Shown piece after piece: positions 1-8,785 of a DNA stretch of 64,000 nucleotides (the stretch's first letter is position 1; every line of letters begins with the position of its first letter). A program made the position numbers and the translations under genes. This DNA is from JBCDGZ01 sp038750655 (GTDB lineage: Bacteria > Bacteroidota > Bacteroidia > Chitinophagales > Saprospiraceae). The DNA lies in contig JBCDGZ010000006.1 of NCBI GenBank assembly GCA_038750655.1, positions 1-64,000 on the forward strand, given 5' to 3'. The notes beneath the pieces were generated by a model. It saw only the letters and a list, made by a program, of their open reading frames with translations. It was not told where the DNA came from and searched no databases.

Positions 1-191
1 ATAAAAAACCATTTTCTTGAAAGAATTTTTTCTTTTATACTCAAGTTTTTACATCTTTTTATAATGTTTATTTAATTTTTTGACTATTCGTTAGTGGCCT
101 GCTCGTTAATGTTTTATAAAGAATGAGCTAAATGGCTGGCTGTAGAGGAGGGATATAACTGCTCGGGAGATGGAAACCTTAGCTTTTATTC

Positions 192-199
192 TATCTTTG
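192..199 (+). promoter_or_regulatory. Bacteroidota -7 promoter element for yicC-gmk-apaG
   Basis: TATCTTTG is a perfect match to the Bacteroidota -7 consensus TAnnTTTG. It lies about 58 bases before the yicC start. No clear TTTG -33 box stands 17-20 bases upstream, so the match is only half of a promoter. The rest of 1-257 is AT-rich and shows no gene. Confidence 0.5.
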
Positions 200-257
200 T
201 GCATCCCCTACAAGCATTTTAGTACGGATACAGATCACCAATGTAAACCAGTAAAGT

Positions 258-1133
258 ATGCTCCTATCTATGACTGGCTATGGCCGGGCGAGTGAATCTA
301 TTGACGATAAGACGATTACCATTGAATTGAGGTCGCTGAACAGCAAGTTTACCGATGTGCGCTTCAAACTGCCCCAGAACTACAAAAGTAAGGAGCCTGA
401 GATGCGCAAGCTGATCATCGAAACGGCCGAGCGAGGTAAAATTGATGTCCAGATTGATGTACAATCTATGGACGGCGATGGCCAATATGCGCTGAACCAG
501 GCTCTATTTCGCAAATACTACCGCGAGCTGAACCAGCTGACGGATGATCTGGCAATGCCTTCTGGCGATCTGATGCAGGCCATCCTCAAATTGCCCAATG
601 TAGTGGCTTCTGAGCAAAATACTATTGAGGAGGAGGAGTGGAAGGCCATTAGAAATGCTTTGCGTAGTGCACTGAATGCCTTCACGCGCTTTCGCAAGGA
701 GGAAGGGCACGCAATGGAAAAGGACTGTAGGCTGCGGATTGCTAATATTACTTCTCTGCTCAAGGAGGTGGCGCCTTTTGAAAAGGAACGGGCGGAGCGC
801 CTGCGCACCAAGATATTGAATAATATGGAGGAGTACGTCGGTAAGGATAACATCGATGCCAACCGATTTGAGCAGGAAATCTTGTATTATTTGGAAAAAA
901 TCGACATCACAGAGGAGAAAGTGCGCCTCGAGCAGCATTGCAAATATTTCGTCGAGGAGCTGGACACTCAGGATACCCTCAAGGGGCGTAAGCTCAGCTT
1001 CATCAGCCAGGAAATGGGGCGCGAAATCAATACGCTAGGGTCTAAGGCGAACTCTTCAGACATTCAGCGCGTAGTGGTTAAAATGAAGGATGAACTGGAA
1101 AAAATCAAAGAACAGGTAGCAAATTCAGTTTAA
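258..1133 (+). CDS. yicC: YicC/YloC family endoribonuclease
   Basis: The 291-residue product begins MLLSMTGYGRA, the N-terminal signature of the YicC family, and ends in the conserved C-terminal DUF1732 block (about residues 205-291, containing the LGSKANSSDIQ stretch). Members are reported as endoribonucleases that act on RNA in the cytoplasm. Length matches the family (about 290). The start at 258 is favoured because the family motif begins right there. It is followed after 7 bases by gmk, an arrangement seen in many bacteria, so the two are probably co-transcribed. Identification is secure; the RNA substrate in this organism is unknown. Confidence 0.95.
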   Translation: MLLSMTGYGRASESIDDKTITIELRSLNSKFTDVRFKLPQNYKSKEPEMRKLIIETAERGKIDVQIDVQSMDGDGQYALNQALFRKYYRELNQLTDDLAMPSGDLMQAILKLPNVVASEQNTIEEEEWKAIRNALRSALNAFTRFRKEEGHAMEKDCRLRIANITSLLKEVAPFEKERAERLRTKILNNMEEYVGKDNIDANRFEQEILYYLEKIDITEEKVRLEQHCKYFVEELDTQDTLKGRKLSFISQEMGREINTLGSKANSSDIQRVVVKMKDELEKIKEQVANSV

Positions 1134-1140
1134 ATAGTAA

Positions 1141-1731
1141 ATGGCAACAAAAGTATCGAAGACGAATCAACAGGGAAAACTCATCATCTTTACTGCCCCC
1201 TCTGGAGCTGGAAAAACAACCATTGTTCGACATCTAATTGAGCAATTCGAAGAATTGGCCTTTTCTGTCTCTGCAACTAACCGCGAACGGCGACCAAAAG
1301 AAGAACATGGTCGTGACTACTATTTCATCAGTACCGAAACATTTGAAGAGAAGGTCAAAAATGGCGATTTTATGGAGTGGGAAGAAGTTTACGATGGGCA
1401 GTACTATGGAACGCTTAAGAGTGAAATTGAACGCATCTGGGCCCTGGGCAAAACCATCATTTTTGACATCGAAGTCAAAGGGGCCACCCACATCAAACAA
1501 GCTTATCCGGATAACTCGCTGGCCGTTTTCATCAAACCTCCTTCCCCCGAAATTTTATTTGAAAGATTACGGGGCCGAAGGACAGAAAATGCCAAAAGTT
1601 TACAGAAGCGCATTGCTCGGGCTGCAGAAGAATTAAAATATGAGAACAAATTTGATATTGTACTGGTTAATGATATATTAGAGGTATCGTTAACTGAGGC
1701 TGAACGAATTGTACGCAAATTTATCGGGTAG
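1141..1731 (+). CDS. gmk: Guanylate kinase
   Basis: Guanylate kinase phosphorylates GMP or dGMP to the diphosphate using ATP, in the cytoplasm. The 196-residue protein has a Walker A loop APSGAGKT at about residues 19-26. It is followed by the GMP-binding region SATNRERRPKEEHGRDYYF, which corresponds to the family TTRxPRxGExxGxDYxF pattern with an Asn at the second Thr. Length is typical. The gene sits 7 bases after yicC and 12 bases before apaG, so a three-gene operon is likely. Confidence 0.96.
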   Translation: MATKVSKTNQQGKLIIFTAPSGAGKTTIVRHLIEQFEELAFSVSATNRERRPKEEHGRDYYFISTETFEEKVKNGDFMEWEEVYDGQYYGTLKSEIERIWALGKTIIFDIEVKGATHIKQAYPDNSLAVFIKPPSPEILFERLRGRRTENAKSLQKRIARAAEELKYENKFDIVLVNDILEVSLTEAERIVRKFIG

Positions 1732-1743
1732 TTACTAAATCCA

Positions 1744-2136
1744 ATGCTTATGGAAACCTTGACCACCAACGGCGTTCGTGTAAGTGTAGAGACCTTCTAC
1801 CAGGCTACACACTCCGATCCGATGAATAACAAATACATCCACGCATACAGAATCACGATCATTAATGAGAATGATTTTCCTATACAGCTGCTGAGGAGGT
1901 ACTGGCATATTCTGGATTCCAATGGCCGCTCCCGAGAAATCGAAGGAGAGGGCGTAGTCGGCAAACAGCCTATTCTAAAACCCGGCGAAGTTCATCGCTA
2001 TGTCTCCTGGTCCCCCCTGGCCACAGATGTCGGCAAAATGTACGGCACCTATTTAATGATTAAAGGGGATGATGATTCAGAATTCAGTGTGAAAATCCCC
2101 GAGTTCTTACTCGTCGCTCCTTTCAAGATGAACTAG
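1744..2136 (+). CDS. apaG: ApaG domain protein
   Basis: The 130-residue protein matches ApaG along its whole length: it opens with a short beta-rich stretch (VRVSVETFY) and contains the hallmark block RYWHILDSNGRSREIEGEGVVGKQP and the SPLATDVGKMYGTY segment. ApaG is a small fibronectin-III-like fold protein linked to cobalt and magnesium resistance and to diadenosine tetraphosphate metabolism in enterobacteria; its molecular role is unsettled. An alternative ATG at 1750 (MetLeu removed) is equally possible. It closes the yicC-gmk-apaG run and faces the RidA gene tail to tail with 6 bases between stops. Confidence 0.9.
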   Translation: MLMETLTTNGVRVSVETFYQATHSDPMNNKYIHAYRITIINENDFPIQLLRRYWHILDSNGRSREIEGEGVVGKQPILKPGEVHRYVSWSPLATDVGKMYGTYLMIKGDDDSEFSVKIPEFLLVAPFKMN

Positions 2137-2142
2137 GTCTGC

Positions 2143-2568
2143 CTATTCTGGCAACACCGCAATACACTTCAACTCAATGGCAATGGGCGTCGGCAAAGAA
2201 TCGATGCCTACGGTAGTACGGCAGGGCTGACTGTCCTTGAAGTACTCGGCGTAAATCTTATTATAGGTGTGAAAATCCCGCTGCATATCGGTTAGAAAAA
2301 CGGTGACATCCACCAGGTCCTCCCATCTCGCGCCACTAGCCTCCAAGACGGTACGCACATTTTTGAATACCGAGTGGCACTGCGCCGCAAAGTCGAAGGT
2401 GGTAAAATTACCGCTTGCGCTGCGCTCTAGCCCCGGCACGCCATCGGTCTGTGGGTCCCGAGGGCCGATACCCGACAAAAAAAGCAGCTGGCCAACGCGC
2501 CGCGCGTGCGGATAAAGCCCCACTGGCTTGGGGGCCTGGTCCGCCTTGATTTTTTCAGATGAACTCAT
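2143..2568 (-). CDS. RidA/YjgF family enamine-imine deaminase
   Basis: The 141-residue protein belongs to the Rid family, small trimeric proteins that hydrolyse reactive enamines and imines to ketoacids. The substrate-binding arginine of active members is present (R117 in CRTTVG), as is the SGIGPRDP segment. The YPHARRVG opening and overall pattern recall the 2-aminomuconate deaminase branch rather than classical RidA, but no other gene of kynurenine or 2-aminophenol breakdown is nearby, so the substrate is open. Single gene, convergent with apaG. Confidence 0.85.
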   Translation of the reverse strand: MSSSEKIKADQAPKPVGLYPHARRVGQLLFLSGIGPRDPQTDGVPGLERSASGNFTTFDFAAQCHSVFKNVRTVLEASGARWEDLVDVTVFLTDMQRDFHTYNKIYAEYFKDSQPCRTTVGIDSLPTPIAIELKCIAVLPE

Positions 2569-2799
2569 AAGGTATTTGGTTTTATTCCTGGCCCAAGATA
2601 CAGTATAATTTACTATCCTTAATCCTTCTTTTCGTTGAGCGGCGAAGGAAATATTTTTAGCTACCTTTACGTTCCAGTTCCGAGCGATCTACAGTCGCCA
2701 TAAAATCACCTGTTCATACCCTTGCCCTCTACAAATTAGGCCGAATTGGCACAGTATTTACATCTTTTTATTGTTTACAGCACAGGACAAACTCGTTTT

Positions 2800-4245
2800 A
2801 TGAGGAATAGGTTTTACACACTACTAACACTGCTATTTTTTCTATCCATCGAAGCCTTACTGGCCAATACTTTGGTGATGGGAAAAGTCAACAACGCCAA
2901 ATCGGCCAGCACCATCGAATTACAGCTCAACTATCTCTACCTTAATAATAGCGTTGATATTTATACCGCTCAGCTCAACGAAGATGGTACATTCGGCTTC
3001 AATGTAGAAACTAGAGAGCCCCTGCTGGCGACGCTGACCTATGACCACAAAAAGACCTTGATTTATTTGCAACCACAGGATACCCTCATCATCAATTGCG
3101 ATGGAGGGGCTTTCCCTTATGACCTGAGCTTTTCGGGCAGCGGAGGCTATAACAACAGCGTACTGTACGACTACTTTCGCGAGAATCCGCCGGAGCTGGA
3201 CCAGTTTAAAATGACCCGCTATCGGGCGGGCATCTATTGGTACGTCAACAGTCCGAGCATGGATGAGCTGATGCTGATGCTCAACCCGGAGCAGTTCAGC
3301 CGTAACCTGTTGATGCGTCGGGAAAAGGCCATTGCCACGGTGAGTTTTGAAAACGAAAAAGGGGCAGAGCGCACGATGAGCACAGCGTTTGGGCAGTACC
3401 TCAGCACCGAAGCGCTCTACAACTGGGCCTACCATATGCTGCTGTATGGCGATATTTACAAAAATAAATACCAACTGGACGACAGCTTTTTTACCTTCCT
3501 CGATGAAGTTCCGCTTGATAATATCCAGATTAGCAATTACTGGTATCGCCAATTTCTGCTGGCCTATGTCAATCACCAATACCGCCGCGCTGGCGAAGAT
3601 GCCAGTCCCTACGCTAGCCAGTTTGACCTGGCGGGGCAGCTATTAAGTGGTGCTCCGGAAGCTTTTGTCAAATCCAGCTTAATTGTTAAAGCTTTCCAGG
3701 CCGGGAAGGTGGAGGAGATCATTGACAAGTACGAGCAGTTTTCGAAGAGTCGGGATTATGTGGATTACGAAGAGCGGGTGGTGGAGTCGTACGAAAAGGC
3801 TCTTCGCTTTGCCAAAGGCACCCAGGCGCCCGATTTCAGCCTGACAGACATCAATGGCAATGCAGTGGCGCTTGCTGATTTTAAAGGGAAAACCGTCTAT
3901 CTCAACTTTTGGGCCAGCTGGTGCCATCCTTGCTTGAACAAACTGGCGTTAATCCAGAACTTTCAGATGGACATGGAGGCCAGAGGAGTCGTTTTCCTAC
4001 ACGTCAGCTTGGATACGGATAAAGAGAGCTGGCGGCACGTCATCGACAAAATGGCCCTGACGGGCATTCACCTTCGGGCCGATCGGAATCTCCACACAAA
4101 ATTCCTCAATCAATACGAAGTCAAGGTGCTGCCGCGTTACTTTATCATTGACAAAGAGGGCAGCTTTATTGATAAGCCCAATAAATTTGATGCTCAGGCC
4201 ATTCGTAGAATATTGACGGATTTATCGGCCGGGCAGACTAATTAA
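2800..4245 (+). CDS. Secreted TlpA-like thioredoxin-domain protein
   Basis: The 481-residue protein has an N-terminal signal peptide (MRNRFYTLLTLLFFLSIEA) and a C-terminal thioredoxin fold of the TlpA/ResA type from about residue 343. Its redox motif is WCHPC, with cysteines at about 375 and 378. Residues 25-340 form a large region without a family I recognise; Bacteroidota relatives often carry a DUF4369-like domain here. The longest frame starts at a TTG at 2746; ATG 2800 is chosen because it starts the signal peptide directly. Expected role: periplasmic thiol-disulfide exchange, for example reducing apocytochrome c; a multihaem cytochrome lies 1 kb downstream. Confidence is high for the fold and low for the target. 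Confidence 0.88.
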   Translation: MRNRFYTLLTLLFFLSIEALLANTLVMGKVNNAKSASTIELQLNYLYLNNSVDIYTAQLNEDGTFGFNVETREPLLATLTYDHKKTLIYLQPQDTLIINCDGGAFPYDLSFSGSGGYNNSVLYDYFRENPPELDQFKMTRYRAGIYWYVNSPSMDELMLMLNPEQFSRNLLMRREKAIATVSFENEKGAERTMSTAFGQYLSTEALYNWAYHMLLYGDIYKNKYQLDDSFFTFLDEVPLDNIQISNYWYRQFLLAYVNHQYRRAGEDASPYASQFDLAGQLLSGAPEAFVKSSLIVKAFQAGKVEEIIDKYEQFSKSRDYVDYEERVVESYEKALRFAKGTQAPDFSLTDINGNAVALADFKGKTVYLNFWASWCHPCLNKLALIQNFQMDMEARGVVFLHVSLDTDKESWRHVIDKMALTGIHLRADRNLHTKFLNQYEVKVLPRYFIIDKEGSFIDKPNKFDAQAIRRILTDLSAGQTN

Positions 4246-4295
4246 CACGCAACTCTTAGGCACTATTTTCGTACAGTTTTCCAAAAACAAGCCTT

Positions 4296-5045
4296 ATGAG
4301 ACAACTACTTTTACTATCCCTCCTGTGTATCTTTTCCGTCCATACCAGTTTTAGTCAGGCTGATGCCTTAGTGCATGCGGAGCAGATGCCCTACTTCGCT
4401 GGTTGCGAAGAGCAGGAGGAGGGCTCCCTGGAAAAACGACATTGCTCTGATCGCTTACTGGTTAACTTCATCGCCGAACATCTGGAGTATCCTGCAGAAG
4501 CGCGCAACAGCGGTATCGAAGGTACGGTGCTGGTGAGCTTCATCATCGATGAACACGGCGAGGTGCAAGACCCTGGCCTGCTGCGCGATATTGGCGGCGG
4601 TTGCGGCGCAGCCGCCCTCGATGTCATCCACCTGCTGCCGCCCTGGCAGCCCGCCGTCGATAACGGCAGTAAAGTCAAAGTTAAACTCAACCTTCCCATA
4701 CAATTCAGCCTCAAAGACGACTACGACGAGCTTTCGGGAGGCTACAGTATCAGCTGGGGCCGCCTGCAAAGCAAGGAGGTCAATCGTAAAACACTGATGG
4801 ACAACCTGGACGCCCGCATCACCGTCCGCGATCCCTACGGCAATGAGGTCCCCGTCAGTGAGCTGATCTTTTCCTATGAGAAGAAGAAAAAATACATGGA
4901 GCGTAAAAGTGGTGGGAACATCACCGGTGACATGGCTAAAGTGGTACGCAAAGCCAAGCGAGGCGGTCAATTTACCATTACCGCTAGTGTACAAAAAGAA
5001 GGGAAGTTTCTTTTCGTCAATAAGGCATTTGATGTCATCGATTAA
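4296..5045 (+). CDS. Secreted protein with TonB C-terminal domain
   Basis: The 249-residue product has a signal peptide (MRQLLLLSLLCIFSVHTSFS) and a TonB C-terminal domain at about residues 53-138, shown by the YPAEARNSGIEGTVLVSFIIDE core and PPWQPAVDNGS. Unlike classical TonB it has no proline-rich spanner between the N-terminal hydrophobic segment and the domain. About 100 extra residues follow the domain; their pattern (LDARITVRDPYGNEVPVSEL ... GGQFTITA) recalls the C-terminal domain of gliding protein GldM, a weak resemblance. It lies 50 bases after the TlpA-like gene on the same strand. It may be a secreted or periplasmic TonB-fold protein rather than an energy transducer. Confidence 0.8.
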   Translation: MRQLLLLSLLCIFSVHTSFSQADALVHAEQMPYFAGCEEQEEGSLEKRHCSDRLLVNFIAEHLEYPAEARNSGIEGTVLVSFIIDEHGEVQDPGLLRDIGGGCGAAALDVIHLLPPWQPAVDNGSKVKVKLNLPIQFSLKDDYDELSGGYSISWGRLQSKEVNRKTLMDNLDARITVRDPYGNEVPVSELIFSYEKKKKYMERKSGGNITGDMAKVVRKAKRGGQFTITASVQKEGKFLFVNKAFDVID

Positions 5046-5214
5046 GCAAGAACGGAGGCTGCTCAGTCCCTAAATTGCTTAGTACTTGCTCCTGAAAACA
5101 TTTCGTGTTATATTGCGTCCTGCCCGATGTTGTCATTGTCTTTTACTAGCAATGCTTATCTTAAAGCGCTAAATCCTGTAGGCCGGCCAGCCTGTGGGTG
5201 CAAATTCATCGGAG

Positions 5215-7158
5215 ATGAGGAAATCAAGTATTCGTTATATCATTCTACTCGGCGCAATGGCCCTGACCCTGGTCTTTTGCAGCCAGGAACCTGAAAACAA
5301 TCCCCAAGCCATCCCTACCCAGTACCTCAACCTCGATCCTAAAGTTGACTACGTCGGCATGGAGACCTGTAAGACCTGCCACGCAGACATTCACAGCACC
5401 TTTATTCATACCGGCATGGGCCGCTCCTTCGATCACGCTACGCGACAGAAAAGTGCGGCGACCTACAAAGTACACGACGTGGTCTACGATGAGAATTCCA
5501 ATTTTTACTACAAGCCCTATTTTCAAGACAGTAGTCTGTACATCAAAGAATTTCGACTAGGACCCAGCGGGGATACCGTGCATCAGCGGACAGAGAAAAT
5601 CACCTACATCGTTGGCTCTGGCCAGCATACCAATTCACATATTTTGTCGCATAATGGCTATATCTTTCAGGCACCAATTACCTACTACACCCAAGAGGGC
5701 CGCTGGGATATGGCACCAGGATTTCGGGGAGAGAACCTTCGCTTTTCTCGTCTCTTAGCGGCGGAGTGCATCACCTGCCACAATCATCTACCGGATCAGG
5801 TGCAAGGCTCGATGAATAAATATGTCGATATGCCCCGAGGCATCGAATGTGAGCGTTGTCACGGGCCAGGAGAGCTACATGTCGCCCAGAAATCAGCAGG
5901 AGAAATCGTAGATACTTCGAAGTACATCGACTATTCTATCGTTAATCCTTCGGACCTACCGCGCGACTTACAGATGGACCTTTGCCAGCGTTGCCATCTT
6001 CAAGGGGTAGCCGTACTCAAAGAAGACCAAAGTTTTTACGACTTTCGCCCCGGGATGCGACTCAACAAAGTGATGAATGTCTTTCTGCCTCGCTATACCA
6101 ATTCGCACGAGAAATTTATCATGGCTTCCCAGGCCGACCGCCTCCGTATGAGTCCCTGTTATATGGAATCGGAGGAGCTGAGCTGCCTAACGTGCCACAA
6201 TCCCCACAAAAGCATCGAGGTCACTTCTGTCAATCAGTACAACCGCGCCTGCGAGGGCTGCCACGCCTCCAAGGCTGGGGAAGAAGCTTGCAGCTACTCT
6301 CCCGCCGAGCGACTGGCCGTCGACAACAACTGCGTGAGCTGCCATATGCCCCCTTCTGGTAGTGTGGATATTCCCCATGTCAATATCACCGATCATTACA
6401 TCAGTCGACAAACGGCACAACGGGGGCAGGCCATCGCGCCAGAGCAGGAGGAGGCCATCGCCCGTTTTTTGGGCCTAGAGATGCTGACCAGCGAGGAGGC
6501 GCAGCCCCTGGAGATGGCCCAGGGCTACATCGCGCTCTACGACAAATACGTAGCGGCAGCGCCGATGCTGGACTCAGCCTACGCCTACTTGGAGGCCTCA
6601 ACAGCGCCGATGGCTGCGCAGCTCAAAACACGCATCCATTATCACTTCGCCCGGCTAGCGTATCCGGCGATCGTTGAGCTGGTGGCGGGGCGCAGCCCCA
6701 GCGACATCAAAGAAGGCTGGACGGCCTACCGCATCGGCGAGGCTTATTATCAACTGCGGCAGCTGCCGCAGGCACTGAGCTATTACCAGCGGGCCACCGA
6801 GTTTATGCCTTTCCACCTCGATTTTCAGGAGAAGCTCGCAACGGCCTACGCCGAACTGGGGCAATTGGAGCCCGCTATTCGTACCCTGGAATTTGTATTG
6901 AAGGAAAATCCGAAACGCAAAGTTGCGCTTTGTAACCTCGGTTTTTTCTATGTTTCCCAAGGGCGTTATAAGGAAGGGGAGGCCCTGTACGATCGCGCCA
7001 TCGCCCTCGATCCAGATTATGTGCAAGCCTTATTGAACAAGGGCGCTATTTTATTATTTCAACAAAAAAACTCGGAGGCCAAGACTTACCTCGAACGGGT
7101 GCTGGCACTCAACCCGGAGCACGCGCAGGCGCGGATGGCCCTTGGCCAAATTCAATAG
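5215..7158 (+). CDS. Seven-haem c-type cytochrome lipoprotein with TPR repeats
   Basis: The 647-residue protein carries seven CxxCH haem-binding motifs, with first cysteines near residues 52, 185, 212, 257, 324, 346 and 373. A tetratricopeptide region follows from about 490 to the end. The N-terminus is a lipoprotein signal with the modified cysteine at residue 22 (LVFC). The longest frame opens at GTG 5194; ATG 5215 begins the signal peptide directly. The layout resembles the cytochrome c554/NrfA-like multihaem group joined to a TPR interaction platform. It is therefore expected on the periplasmic or outer surface side, moving electrons. No reductase or oxidase partner gene is adjacent and the donor and acceptor are unknown. 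Confidence 0.9.
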   Translation: MRKSSIRYIILLGAMALTLVFCSQEPENNPQAIPTQYLNLDPKVDYVGMETCKTCHADIHSTFIHTGMGRSFDHATRQKSAATYKVHDVVYDENSNFYYKPYFQDSSLYIKEFRLGPSGDTVHQRTEKITYIVGSGQHTNSHILSHNGYIFQAPITYYTQEGRWDMAPGFRGENLRFSRLLAAECITCHNHLPDQVQGSMNKYVDMPRGIECERCHGPGELHVAQKSAGEIVDTSKYIDYSIVNPSDLPRDLQMDLCQRCHLQGVAVLKEDQSFYDFRPGMRLNKVMNVFLPRYTNSHEKFIMASQADRLRMSPCYMESEELSCLTCHNPHKSIEVTSVNQYNRACEGCHASKAGEEACSYSPAERLAVDNNCVSCHMPPSGSVDIPHVNITDHYISRQTAQRGQAIAPEQEEAIARFLGLEMLTSEEAQPLEMAQGYIALYDKYVAAAPMLDSAYAYLEASTAPMAAQLKTRIHYHFARLAYPAIVELVAGRSPSDIKEGWTAYRIGEAYYQLRQLPQALSYYQRATEFMPFHLDFQEKLATAYAELGQLEPAIRTLEFVLKENPKRKVALCNLGFFYVSQGRYKEGEALYDRAIALDPDYVQALLNKGAILLFQQKNSEAKTYLERVLALNPEHAQARMALGQIQ

Positions 7159-7227
7159 GGTCCCGGTTAATCAATGCCTATTAGCCGATCATTCCGCTTA
7201 ATTATTTGTTAATATCTGCCAGCAACC

Positions 7228-7258
7228 TTTCTGAGCGTAATTCTGGGTATTACTTTTG
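7228..7258 (+). promoter_or_regulatory. Promoter for the DUF4197 gene
   Basis: TACTTTTG at 7251-7258 matches TAnnTTTG perfectly. A TTTC near-match to the -33 TTTG box stands at 7228-7231 with a 19-base spacer. The leader to the ATG at 7314 would be about 50 bases. Confidence 0.55.
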
Positions 7259-7313
7259 CGTTATCAGAAGCACAACGCATCATCGTTTTACTCAAAATCC
7301 AATTTCAATAATA

Positions 7314-8039
7314 ATGAAAAAGATATTAACACTCGTACTCTTAATGGCCGTTTTCGTCGTAGGCGACGCAGAGGCACAGAAGCTTAAAAGTTTGATGAAA
7401 AAGGCCGAAAGCGCCCTAAACAAGGGTGGCCTATCGCAGGAGGACGCGGGCAATGGCCTCAAAGAAGCTTTGAACGCCGGTGTGGGCAAAGCTGTTGACT
7501 TCCTCTCTGCCGAAGACGGTTATTACAAAAGTGCGTACAAAATCCTGCTGCCCGAAGAGGCCCAGAAGGTGACCAATAAACTCAAGTCGGTACCGGGCTT
7601 TCAGAATGCAGAGGAAAAAGTGATCGAAAAGATTAACCGTGCGGCGGAAGACGCAGCAGTCAAAGCCAAGCCCATTTTTGTCAGCGCCATCAAGCAGATG
7701 ACCTTCAAAGATGCGATGAATATCCTACTGGGCAATAAAGATGCCGCCACCCGCTACCTCGAAAAGGCTACCTACGATCAGCTATACACCGCTTTCAAGC
7801 CCATCATTGTTGAATCGCTGGATAAGTTCAACGCCCGGGAGTACTGGCGCGGAGCCGTCAATGCCCACAACAAAGTCCCCTTTGTCAAAAAGGCCAATCC
7901 AGAACTGGATGACTATGTGACCAAGCAGGCCCTGGGCGGAATGTTCGGACTGATTGAGGTGAAGGAAAAAGATATTCGTGGCAATGAGTCCTCTCGTACT
8001 ACCGACCTGATGCGCAAGGTATTTGCCAAGCAGGATTAA
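7314..8039 (+). CDS. DUF4197 family secreted protein
   Basis: The 241-residue product has a signal peptide (MKKILTLVLLMAVFVVGDAEA) and a helical body that matches the DUF4197 family, including LKEALNAGVGKAVDFLSAED and the FKDAMNILLGNKDAATRYLE segment. Family function is unknown; members are periplasmic or secreted in Bacteroidota and Proteobacteria. The ATG at 7314 is chosen over the longer frame from 7206 because it begins the signal peptide and lies after a good promoter. The gene stands alone and ends in a strong hairpin terminator. Confidence 0.88.
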   Translation: MKKILTLVLLMAVFVVGDAEAQKLKSLMKKAESALNKGGLSQEDAGNGLKEALNAGVGKAVDFLSAEDGYYKSAYKILLPEEAQKVTNKLKSVPGFQNAEEKVIEKINRAAEDAAVKAKPIFVSAIKQMTFKDAMNILLGNKDAATRYLEKATYDQLYTAFKPIIVESLDKFNAREYWRGAVNAHNKVPFVKKANPELDDYVTKQALGGMFGLIEVKEKDIRGNESSRTTDLMRKVFAKQD

Positions 8040-8070
8040 AAGACAAAACTGATTCGGTAGAGGCCGAACG

Positions 8071-8109
8071 AAAAGCGCCTATCTGGAGATACTGGATAGG
8101 CGCTTTTTT
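8071..8109. terminator. Bidirectional hairpin terminator
   Basis: A perfect 13-base-pair stem (8071-8083 with 8095-8107) encloses an 11-base loop. It has an A-run at the left and a T-run at the right (to 8109). It lies between the convergent DUF4197 and Uma2 genes and can serve both strands; the Uma2 stop is at its right edge. Confidence 0.9.
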
Positions 8110-8701
8110 ATTGGAAAAAAGGGTCTTGTTCTATTCCCCTCGTTTTGGCGTAAATCTGTTCCAAAGGAAGATCGAAGTTGAGAGAATGGATAGGGAGGCT
8201 TTGACTCAGATCGCTTACGGTGGTAATTTGCCAGGTTGAGGCTTCTTTGCGATGGTAAGATTCCGCTACAATATGTCGAGAATCAATGGTGATAAACTCC
8301 CGAACGGACGGAAGCATCCGGTAAAAGGTAAACTTTTTGAGTTTGTCATAGCTCTCCGTACTCTTGGACAATACTTCAATAATCAGCACTGGATTTTTGA
8401 GCTGGGTCTCATTTTGAGTAGTGAAAACAGGCTCTCCGCAAGCCACCATAATATCGGGGTAGAGGTAACGATTTTGAGCAGAAATGGCCAGTTGCATATC
8501 ACTGCTAAAGACTATACAATTGGAATGGTCTGCTTGCTGTGCCAGCCTATAAATCAGGTTCGTAATGATAATGCTGTGATTGGCAGAGCCGCCGGCTAGA
8601 TAGACGATGCGCCCATCGTGGAATTCCATTCGCTGCTCGCTTTGCTCTTGCAGCAGAAGGTATTCCTCCAAGCTGTACTTCCGATCTTCTAAGGTTTTCA
8701 T
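8108..8701 (-). CDS. Uma2 family putative nuclease (DUF820)
   Basis: The 197-residue protein matches the Uma2/DUF820 family, which has a PD-(D/E)xK restriction-like fold. Visible signatures are MEFHDGRIVYL near the N-terminus, YPDIMVACGE and PVLIIEVLSKSTE, which would supply the acidic catalytic residues. These proteins are abundant in cyanobacteria and some Bacteroidota; no member has a well-established function. Upstream is rlmF on the same strand, 85 bases away. Confidence 0.88.
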   Translation of the reverse strand: MKTLEDRKYSLEEYLLLQEQSEQRMEFHDGRIVYLAGGSANHSIIITNLIYRLAQQADHSNCIVFSSDMQLAISAQNRYLYPDIMVACGEPVFTTQNETQLKNPVLIIEVLSKSTESYDKLKKFTFYRMLPSVREFITIDSRHIVAESYHRKEASTWQITTVSDLSQSLPIHSLNFDLPLEQIYAKTRGIEQDPFFQ

Positions 8702-8785
8702 GTTGCTGGGCTAATTGAGTGATCAACTTAAGGTAAGGAAAATCACCAGTATTTACAAGTGTTTTGTTAATGCTCCTTGGGGAGC

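Noticed and set aside
2662..2669. TACCTTTA as a promoter for the TlpA-like gene
   Set aside because: One mismatch to TAnnTTTG and no -33 box at a suitable distance.
2920..3579. 219-codon minus-strand open frame inside the TlpA-like gene
   Set aside because: Entirely within a supported gene with a good thioredoxin motif; no recognisable family in the antisense translation.
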